NCBI GenBank assembly: GCA_031216915.1 | Contig: CM062289.1 | Location: 63,123,741-63,187,740, forward strand | Direction of reading: 5' to 3' | DNA from: Pictodentalium vernedei | Taxonomy: Eukaryota; Mollusca; Scaphopoda; Dentaliida; Dentaliidae | Length of the DNA stretch: 64,000 nucleotides | Shown: positions 56,029 through 64,000 of the stretch, piece after piece | How the letters are laid out: the number at the start of each line of letters is the position of its first letter | Position numbering within the stretch: the first letter of the stretch is position 1 | Notes under the pieces: generated by a model | What the model saw: the letters and a program-made list of their open reading frames with translations, nothing else | Told to the model about the DNA's origin: nothing | Databases searched by the model: none | Position numbers and translations under genes: made by a program

Positions 56029-56450
56029 TTAAACTTATTTACCTGTTGCATTGTTGAAGTTGACTTGTTGGCCCGAAACTAGATTGTGTACATCCGGGGA
56101 AACTTGACACAAACTATAAATATTGCTGAAAGTTTCAAATTTGAAATTCTAAACAATTTTTTACAGTATTTAAGCCTGAAACACTGTGAAATATTTTTTA
56201 GAATTTCAAATGCTCGATAATTTGTTCACAGTTACATTATTTGAGCACAGCCTTTATCTTCGCTGTTTTATTATAGAGTTAAGCAAAAACTCCACCCAAT
56301 CCATGATGTTTGATGATGTGAAAGTAGTCACAGCATAACAGCTTTCACTTCATCAAACGTCATGGTGTTAACCTAGCACAAAAATTCATAACAGTGTATC
56401 AACTTTCTATCACAGCCCTTTTTGTCAATAATAACTACTATAATAATAAT
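56029..56450. other. Intron stretch, diverged repeat
   Basis: Resembles 40100-40280. An inverted pair GATGTTTGATGATGTGAAAG/CTTTCACTTCATCAAACGTC lies at 56307-56362. No gene was seen. Confidence 0.45.
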
Positions 56451-56452
56451 AT

Positions 56453-57915
56453 ATACCGAGTCAAAAAAGAAAGTGTAATAGAATCAAATGTGAAAAAATA
56501 ACATAAAGGATGAAATTTAATAGTTCTAATGTTGCATGTTTGTGGACAAGAAGTCATGCAAAGAGTTTATTGACATGTTGTTGTAGTCCACCCAACCGTA
56601 TACAATTTTGCTATGGATTTCAAAATACTACTTGAGAATGTCAAATTGAATGGGTGACCAACGATTTTCTTTGTGTTATGTTGTGGGGGAGAGCCTGGGT
56701 TATTGAGAAAACAGGCTAGTTTTTGTCTTCTGACATTTTAAAAAATGCCAAGGTTTACCGAAATCAGAGATTGCGTGCCATTGGTATGCATGAGGCTGGG
56801 ATACCTCCAGATGAGCTTGCGGCTGAGTTCGGAGTCACTGTGGCCATTATTTTCTGTCTCATTGGAAGGTATAGAACCACTGGATCTACTGCCGATTGAC
56901 TGCGTTCAGGTCGACAAAGAGTTATGACCCCTGCACAAGACTGACACATCAGGCATCTCACTTGCGGGATCACCTCCTTCCGGTGACGAGGACAGCAACA
57001 ATTACTTCTGGTAGAACTAACAATAGAATCAGTGCACAAACTGTCTGCAACAGACTCGCTGAACACTGCATCCGAAGTAGGCGTCCATACCACAGACCAA
57101 TCCTTACCCAACGTCATTGTACAGTCAGAATGGAGTGGGTACGTCAGTGTATTCGCTGGACTCAGCAGTGTTGGAGCACAGTTCTTTTTAGTGTTGAATC
57201 ATGATTTTATCTATGGTGCGATGATGGTAGGGCAAGATGCTTGTGTGCGGGAATGCGACCGTTTCGGCGGGGGTAGTGTAATGGTTTGGGCAGGAATTTC
57301 CTTGCACCATCAACCACAGTCGATCATCATCGATGGTAATCTGAATGGACAGCGATATAGGCACAAAATTCTTAACGCTGTTGTTGTCCCAAGGTCCGAT
57401 TGCAGTTATTCCAGCAAGACAATGCCCACTGTCATGTGGCGCATATCTGTCGTGACTTTCTTAAGGAGCAGAGCATCAAACTTCTTTCCTGGCCCCCACT
57501 TTCGCCAGATTTGTCGCCAATCGAGCATCTTTGGGATCAATTGGACCGTCAGGTACGACTTCATAATCTTCAGACATTAGGCAATTTACATAATGTTCTA
57601 AGGCAGGAGTGGAATGCAATACCACAGGGTAACAACCAGAGACTTATCAGGCCCATGCGCCGTCTATGTCTTGCCATCCAAGAGGCAAGCGGTGGACATA
57701 CATGCTATTGACTGCATGTGTTTGACTGCATGTGTGAAATTTTCATTTCACCCCATGTCTGAATTGCGACGTCCTGACGTGATGCTGGCAACAGTAAAAA
57801 CATAAAATTATGCAAATTAATACAGCTAGACTCGAAATATGAATTTACAATAATTTGTTTGGGCTTAAAGTCGATAATACTAAAAGAATTGCTCATCAAA
57901 GTTTATGATACTTTC
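56453..57915 (+). mobile_element. Tc1-like DNA transposon, decayed
   Basis: Left end TACCGAGTCAAAAAAGAAAG follows a TA. The right end (57890-57915, TTTATGATACTTTCTTTTT) is its partial inverted repeat and is cut by the family-1 element that starts in its T run. Length of about 1.46 kb is normal for Tc1 elements. Confidence 0.75.
56752..57711 (+). pseudogene. Tc1-family transposase pseudogene
   Basis: The first part has helix-turn-helix-like NQRLRAIGMHEAGIPPDELA with EFGVTVAIIFCLIGRYRTTG. The middle has RPILTQRHCTVRMEWVR and a catalytic region degraded to LFSVES where family members have an Asp. The end, 57400-57711, is open and clear: LFQQDNAHCHVA with the second Asp, SWPPLSPDLSPIEHLWDQLD with the final acidic residue, then the C-terminal helix. 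At least two stops and several frameshifts separate these parts: a stop after TGSTAD near 56897, more near 56942, and a frame change around 57195-57400 (57032-57580 is open in a different frame). The gene cannot make a working enzyme. Confidence 0.8.
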
Positions 57916-59335
57916 TTTTTAGCTCACCTGACTGAAAGTCAGTGTGAGCTATTCTGATCACTTTTTGTCCGCCGTCCATCGTCTGTCATCCATCGTAAAG
58001 GTGGTGTTTGGGTCTTTTTCTCCCAAACCACTGGCCACATTTTACTGAAATTTTGCATGAGTAGTGGTTATATAGGAGCATTTGGGTTTTTCTTTAAATT
58101 GGGTTTCAGCTCATATTGAGGAGGGGGTAGGGCCAAAATGTCTCAAGTTTTAAAAATATCTTCGTCCCATGAACCAGCTGTAGCAGAGACTTGATATTTG
58201 GTATACAGCTTCCTATTGAGGTGTAGACTCAAGTTTGTTCAAGAGAAGTTTGAGGGGCAATATTTGTCGTCGACCGAGAGGCCAATTTGAACCAAATTTG
58301 ATATGAAGTATTAATGTATTAATGGGCCATAAGTACTTGATTTATGCCCCCTCCAAAAAAAATTTCAAACGTCCATATTTTCAAAGCTACACGGCTCTGA
58401 GAATTCTTATTTGGTGTGAAGCTTCCTTAGGACCAACAGAATGGAATGGTCAAAAAAATTGCTATCGGTTTTATCATAGGGTACTTTTTCGGGACTTTGA
58501 AAAAATGCTGAGTCAGCATTTTTTAACACTGGGTAATGGGGAAAACATTTGACTCTTCTCCCAAACCACTGCTCCAAAGATTTCAAATTTCAAATATAAC
58601 ATCTTTGGAAGATTGTTTCACATGTTTGTTGAAATCAAATCCCTTGGTCCATATTTGAGCTGTCTATGAGAGCCCAAATGTTTAAATTACTGCAGTATGA
58701 GGAATATTCTTTAAAAATCTTCTTCTTCAGATCCACCAATCAGGATCTTTTGATATTTGATATGCAGCATCCTTAAGTGGTGAGATTCACGTTTGTCCAA
58801 GCCAAGTCTCTGGGTTCATATTTGGGCTCCCTGTGGGAGCCCGAATTATAACTTAGTTCAGTATGAGGAATTTTCTTTAAAAATCTTCTTTTTCAGATCC
58901 AGCAGTCAGAATGTTTTGATGTTTGTTATACAGCATCCTTAGGGAGGTGTGATTCAAGTTTGTTCAAGCCAAATCTCTGAGTCCATATTTGGGCTCCCTG
59001 TGGGAGACCAAATTGTAACTTAGTTCAATATGAGGAACATTCTTTAAAAATGTTCTTCTTCACATCCACCAGTAAGAATCTTTTGATATTTGGTATGCAG
59101 CATCCTTAGGGGGGTGAGATTCAAGTTTGTCCATATTTGGGCTCCCTGTGGGAGACCGAATTGTAACTTAGTTCAATATGAGGAACATTCTTAAAAAATC
59201 TTCTTCACATCTTCTTCACATCCACCAGTAAGAATCTTGATATTTGTTATACTGTATCGTTAGGGAGGTGAGATTCAAATTTGTTAAAGCCAAGTCCCTG
59301 GGTTCATATTTGGGCTCCCTATGGGACAGACATCA
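57916..59335 (+). mobile_element. Rolling-circle-like repeat, family 1, 3'-truncated copy
   Basis: Starts TTTTTAGCTCACCTGACTGA (stem CTGACTGAAAGTCAG) inside the Tc1 element's right end. The 5' module is followed by five core units, and there is no 3' stem. Confidence 0.65.
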
Positions 59336-59586
59336 AAGTATACTCTTTAAAAAATGATCGCCAAATGTGAGGCTTTGGAAACGTGGATACCTTCAAGAAG
59401 ATTTTTTTTATTGTGCATGTTTATATCACGTTCCACCGAATCTGGAAAATGCCCTTCCACCCCTCACCCCCAAGGCTGGCAGTGGAGACACTTTTCTGTA
59501 TGTAACCAATGAGCATTGCAGCAATCCAGTTGTATAGAGATCACGGTTTAATTTATCTTTATCATTTAGATGTTCTTTTTTTATAG
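59336..59586. other. Intron end before last CP110 exon seen
   Basis: Nothing recognised except the T-rich tract and TTATAG acceptor. Confidence 0.4.
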
Positions 59587-59669
59587 GGTAATTTATCAAA
59601 ATCACTGACTCACAACAGACTAAGTACAGCTACGTTAAAAGCCATTGAGAGAAAGAAAAAGGCTGCATT
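59587..59669 (+). CDS. CCP110: CP110 exon: C-terminal basic block
   Basis: After the acceptor TTATAG the frame is phase 0 with the previous exon and reads GNLSKSLTHNRLSTATLKAI then ERKKKAA. It lines up with human [20 protein letters not shown] (recalled). The 3' end is set at a weak GTATCC donor; the frame would otherwise run on to a stop 18 bases later, at 59688. The last part of the protein, about 80 residues in human, was not found in the rest of the window. Confidence 0.7.
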
Positions 59670-59689
59670 GTATCCTTTTATTAATTTCT

Positions 59690-59945
59690 AACTGCGATGC
59701 TTGATGACAAGATATTTTGGTACAGTATAACCTAAACCCTAACGGATGTTTGATGGCAAGATATTTTGGTACATATAACCCAAACCCTAACTTTGATGTT
59801 TGATGACAAGATATTTTGGTATGTATAACCCAATCCCTAACTTTGATGTTTGATGACAAGATATTTTGGTATGTATAACCCAAGCCCTAACTTAGATGTT
59901 TGATGACAAGATATTTTGGTATTGTATAACCCAAGCCCTAACATA
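59690..59945 (+). repeat. Minisatellite with CCCTAAC blocks next to CP110 exon
   Basis: Four to five units of about 60 bp marked GATGTTTGATGACAAGATAT, TTTGGTATGTATAACCC and AACCCTAACTT, starting about 20 bp after the exon. The telomere-like CCCTAA occurs once per unit. Confidence 0.8.
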
Positions 59946-61089
59946 TAAACAAACTGCAAGATTCACAGTGTTTGTGTGAGTCAAATCAACTGTCTGGGAA
60001 AAAAGGTAGTCTATTTTACTGAGTCATGGGAAATCATGTTAAAAGTCAATATTCTTAAGTGTGAAGTTTCAATTATATTCTTTATGTTCAAGTCACTTTA
60101 TGTTTTCATATAATCAAAAACTTGCATAATGTAAGTAAAAAGTCTATGCATGTTAACAGGAGCATTATTTATGAGTCGTGCAGCCCTTGTTTTCCAGTCA
60201 AGAAGTTGTTTGTGTTCCTGTGTAATTTACAAGGTATTTAAAATGGTGGTCAAGTGGATAAGTCAGCTGGTAAACCTGTCTGTCGTGGAAAGGTCTCTTG
60301 GTGTCTTAACACTTTATAGCTGCATCAGTTGTGGGGTTGATACTGTCACAGTACAATCTTATTGGAAAATAGTAGTCCCCTGTGAACAGGGAAACCTGCC
60401 CCATGCAGACTAAAGGAATTCCTTCATAGTTGTATTTGAGAAGAGTGAGGGCCAAAGTTGCCAATTATCCCACATATGCGAACCAGAGGCATGGATATAA
60501 GTTGTATAACATGCCGGGGGTGACTTTTGTATCTGATTCCAGTATTTATCCACCATACCACTTGCTCAGACATGCTTGCGCTCTATTTGATAGAATTCAG
60601 GCCAAAGGCTTAATTTAGACCCCCACCCCTCTCCCCCATCAACACACACCAAATATTAAGTGCCAAAGTAACAAAAAAACAACAAACGAACTAGAGTCCT
60701 GTATGGGCTCTACATAATAGCATCTGCACAAAGCCAAGGAACTGTCCTCCAATACTGCCAGTACCCATTGTTTTGTTAGGGCCATTGTGAATAGTTGTGT
60801 TTTCTCAGCTCTCTGAAATTTCTATGCACAGATGGCTTCAAACCCTGGATCAAGGAGATACATTAAATAACATCATAGACATGATGAGGAAGTATGCAGA
60901 CATGATTTCGTTCAGGACTGTGCTTTCTGAATTATTTTGTATAAATTTGAATCATATGTCACCCAATCTCGGATCATTCCCTTAAACGATCACCATTCAT
61001 CATAATTATATTACCCGTCTGTTTAATGGATCCTTCTCTTTTCATGCTCCCCAGCCGTTTTGACATATTTTGACTTTTATAGAAGTATG
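59946..61089. other. Non-coding stretch, no exon recognised
   Basis: AT-rich. 60807-60860 resembles 2536-2590. I searched for the CP110 C-terminal exon here without success. Short open frames have no recognisable product. Confidence 0.35.
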
Positions 61090-61270
61090 TTTTTAGCTCA
61101 CCTGAGCAAAGTTCAGAGAGTACTTAAGTGATCACTTTCTGTCTGTTGTCCGTCTGTCATCCATCAGTCCATCAAGCGTGAACTTTACATTATCGACTTC
61201 TCATAAACCACTGGGCCAAATTTAACCAAATTTGATATGCATGCATGCAAGGTAATGTCAAAAAGGTTAT
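61090..61270 (+). mobile_element. Rolling-circle-like repeat, family 1, 5' fragment
   Basis: TTTTTAGCTCACCTGAGCAA with the family's TGATCACTTTCTGTC and CCGTCTGTCATCCATC, then lost similarity. A short 5' stub. Confidence 0.55.
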
Positions 61271-61554
61271 GCAAAAAACATTTTGCATAATCCCAGGTTT
61301 TGGATGGAAATAAAATGTTCTTTAATTAGGCCCTTTCCTCGCACATTGTTTGAATTTGGTTAAATCCTTGAAACGAATTTGAATCTTCTCCCCCTTTCTT
61401 GAAAAGTATGAATTCAGATGCCCACAACCATTGAGACCTTAAGTTTCAGGATGACCCACCCCACATACATGATGAATGTATGATGGCATAAAATTGGTTG
61501 GAGACAGGGAATTGCTTATCTTTTATGTTGGTATATCTCATGAGCTCAAGTTTC

Positions 61555-62122
61555 TAGAGCTGTAGGTTTTTAAATTTCTTGTTCGGTTTCGGTTTTGGTT
61601 TTTCAGGTGGAGTAAAACCTCGGTTCGGTTCGGTTTTCGGTTTGTTCATGAGGCCAAATAAAATTCAATAAAACTCATTCTTATGTCCGGAATCATAACT
61701 GAATGGCAGTGAAATTGAATGAAACTCAATGAATGCCCGAAATAAGCTATAATACATATACATGAAGAATCAGGAAGCCCAATATAATAATTACCTAAAT
61801 GTACAGAACTTTTATTGTGCTTGGACATTTTTCGAGGTCTGACACCTACACACAACTTGAGGAAAGCTGCAAACACAACTAAGCTGAAATGTCGGAAATC
61901 CACAGAATGTAGCCTTCCCAGTGTAGTGAGAGTACCCAGACACTGCCATTGGCAGTGTCTGGGTACTCTCACTACTCTGGGATGGCTACAACATTCTGTG
62001 AATTCCTGCAGGAAGAGAGTATTTTAATAAAAAATGAAAAACCTTAGATTACAGGATGTCGACGGTTTCGGTTTTTAAAAAAAAAAAAACCTCGGTTCGG
62101 TTTCGGTTAACCTACAGCTCTA
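61555..62122. mobile_element. hAT-type MITE, copy 1, with 8-bp target duplication
   Basis: Ends TAGAGCTGTAGGTT and AACCTACAGCTCTA are inverted repeats, flanked by the direct repeat CAAGTTTC (61547-61554 and 62123-62130). Subterminal GGTTTCGGTT-type repeats lie at both ends, and a long palindrome sits at 61900-62010 (GTACCCAGACACTGCCATTG and its complement). 8-bp duplications and TAGAG ends fit hAT elements. No transposase. Confidence 0.88.
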
Positions 62123-62130
62123 CAAGTTTC

Positions 62131-62704
62131 CAGAATTTTAGTGGCATCATAATTTTGTAATGATTAACACACAGTTAAACAATTGAGCTTCCAAAGTGGC
62201 ACGACAATAATATTACAAATAATTTATTGGATATGATTTTCTTTCCCATTATCAAACTTGGCCGATATGGCTTCGAACTTGATGATATGATGCCAAACTC
62301 AGTCGATATTAACCAAGCTAGAGTTGTCCCCATTGATGTATTACTAGGCACAACCAATTTGTTTACATTGAAATGTTCAGTTATTTGTCGTACACAATTG
62401 GGACAATTGTTGCTCCCATGCATAGTGAAGTGGATTGAAGCAGTTTATATGAATAGGAATTTATCATGGCAATAAGAAAAGATTCGATGGATGAAGAGAA
62501 GAACAGTGTGCAAAATTTCAAAAATGATTAACCGACTGACCATTCACGTGGGTTGGAGATGGCTAACTGAGTGCTCAGCTATGTAAAAATTCTTGGGGAA
62601 CTGCTTTTTATCATTAATAAGTACTCATATATTGCATGGAATTGAAATATATATAGCCTCTCACAGCAAAAGTCTAAAAATCTATCAAGACGCAAGAAAG
62701 GTCT
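62131..62704. other. Non-coding stretch, nothing recognised
   Basis: Open frames of about 80 codons occur on both strands (62227-62475 on the plus strand), but neither has a recognisable motif or splice context. Confidence 0.35.
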
Positions 62705-62953
62705 TTAACCCTTTACCTAACGAATCGCCCGCATCTGCCTGCATAATATGCAAATTGAGCAGTTGAAAAAATAAAATTTTTCAAAATATTTCAACAAAAC
62801 CATATCATGTGACCCCTCATTGGAACGAGCTCATTGAGCTCGTTCCAATGAGGGGTCACATGATATGGTTTTGTTGAAATTTTTTGAAAAATTTTAAAAA
62901 ATTTTATTCAAAATAATAAATTTTGATATCGTCTGCATTGGGTAAAGGGTTAA
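62705..62953. mobile_element. Palindromic TTAA MITE, copy 3
   Basis: TTAA at 62705 and 62950. Ends CCCTTTACC/GGTAAAGGG, central palindrome CATTGGAACGAGCTCATTGA followed by GCTCGTTCCAATG. Same family as 5712-5956. Confidence 0.8.
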
Positions 62954-63199
62954 CTGGTAGAGTGCTAGAAGACCTTATTTGGGCTTTATTCTGAACTGCA
63001 GGTACATAAAGTTAAAGGTTTCATATTCTGTGGATGTCCTTCATATTATCTTGTAAGTAAAATTACTGCATCTGCATTGATTTGCAGTGTTACAATTTAT
63101 GGGAGAGTGCCTATAGGCACTCTCCCATGAATTGTAACAAGACAAAAAAGTGTGAACAAATCTTGAGGCTGAGATAAAATTTAGCACTCTACCAGTTAA
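62950..63199. mobile_element. TTAA MITE, third type, sharing a TTAA with its neighbour
   Basis: A 17-bp perfect inverted repeat including the target, TTAACTGGTAGAGTGCT at 62950 and its complement ending 63199. A central hairpin is GGGAGAGTGCCTATAGGCAC followed by TCTCCC. The left TTAA is also the right TTAA of the element before it. Confidence 0.78.
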
Positions 63200-63330
63200 G
63201 TGACTCAGACTTTACCATTCAAGATGCAACTTTTGGCTAACCGGTCATCCGTTCACGTTGATTTAAATTTGCGTAACCACCATGTGAAAGCAATGAGCAT
63301 TATTGTCAGATTTTGCACACTGGACGAAAG

Positions 63331-63905
63331 TAGAGCTGTAGGTTTTTATGTTTCTTGTTCGGTTTCGGTTTCGGTTTTTCAGGTTGAGTAAAACCTCGGT
63401 TCGGTTCGGTTCGGTTTTCGGTTTGTTCATGAGACCAAATAAAATTCAATAAATCTCATTCTATATGTCTGGAATCATAACTGAATGGCAGTGAAATTGA
63501 ATGAAACTCAAAGAATGCCCAAAATAAGCTATAATACATGAAGAATCAGGAAGGCCAATATAATAATTACCTAAATATACAGAACTTTTATTGTGCTTGG
63601 TCATTTTTCGAGGTCTGACACCTATGCGCAACTTGAGGAAAGCTGCGAACACAACTAAGGCTGAAATGTCGGAAATTCACAGAAGGTAGCCATCCCAGAG
63701 TAGTGAGAGTACCCAGACACTGCCAATGGCAGTGTCTGGGTCCCCTCACCACTCTGGGATGGCTACATTCTGTGAATTTCTGCAGCAAGAGAGAATTTTA
63801 ATAAAAACGAAAAACCTTAGATTACGGGATGTCGACGGTTTCGGTTTCGGTTTTTAAAAAAAAAAAAAAAAACCTCGGTTCGGTTTCGGTTAACCTACAG
63901 CTCTA
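63331..63905. mobile_element. hAT-type MITE, copy 2, with 8-bp target duplication
   Basis: Same ends and interior as 61555-62122. Target duplication GACGAAAG at 63323-63330 and 63906-63913. The two copies are close in sequence and in the same orientation. Confidence 0.88.
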
Positions 63906-64000
63906 GACGAAAGAGGAGAGGTGTACAGAAAATTCATTGCAAGCTAAGATTCAGAGTCATAATTGGAGATACGTCAGTGTTGGAGAAGAGGTTGTCCAGC

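Noticed and set aside
60797-60985. Open frame with SEISMHRWLQTLDQGDTLNN as a host exon
   Set aside because: It has a plausible acceptor-like CAG but no family match that I can name, and part of it recurs at 2536, so it was left as an unassigned repeat-like block.
62227-62475. 82-codon open frame as the missing CP110 C-terminal exon
   Set aside because: No basic tail, no resemblance to the CP110 C-terminus and no suitable acceptor. It is hydrophobic and overlaps another open frame on the other strand.

Overview
The window looks like nuclear DNA of a marine lophotrochozoan, most likely a mollusc. It holds a spliced host gene with very long, AT-rich introns that are crowded with mollusc-style repeats: rolling-circle-like elements with tandem cores, tRNA-derived SINEs, palindromic MITEs and tyrosine-recombinase (DIRS) retroelements. 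No prokaryotic operon, rRNA gene, CRISPR array or intact tRNA was recognised.

One host gene is supported: an orthologue of CCP110 (centriolar coiled-coil protein CP110), + strand, seen as six exons at 7307-7435, 36273-38828, 43548-43664, 50492-50593, 52110-52225 and about 59587-59669. Each exon is flanked by AG and GT, and all junctions whose phase can be read are phase 0. The order of conserved blocks matches human CP110 as I remember it: N-terminal basic helix, long Ser-rich region, coiled coil, xxVKGYLVRRL block, DTRDF block, INDIFFV block, basic tail. The start codon, first exon(s) and final C-terminal exon(s) were not found.

Layout. 1-2531: 3' part of a DIRS-like element (family B). 2532-7306: upstream intron or flank with a rolling-circle-like repeat, a TTAA MITE and a SINE. 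7307-36272: first exon seen, then an intron of about 28.8 kb that contains a DIRS element (family A, 9171-23348) into which a second family-A element (10145-17263) is inserted, a family-B terminal-repeat fragment, a minisatellite made from a SINE tail, MITEs, two copies of one 1.8-kb rolling-circle-like element, and a minisatellite array running up to the large exon. 36273-38828: large exon. 38829-59586: four introns dominated by rolling-circle-like elements, minisatellites, MITEs and a decayed Tc1-like transposon. 59670-64000: MITEs, including two hAT-type copies with exact 8-bp target duplications and two TTAA MITEs sharing one TTAA.

The most unusual pattern is that minisatellites in at least three introns of this gene are built from the end of the preceding exon plus its own 5' splice site (clearest at 50537-51870, about 22 copies of a 61-bp unit; also 43632-50440 and 7424-8580). 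The gene therefore has arrays of decoy-like exon ends behind its real donor sites. Retroelement relics are described only as fossils; family-A copies look young because inner and outer copies are very alike.
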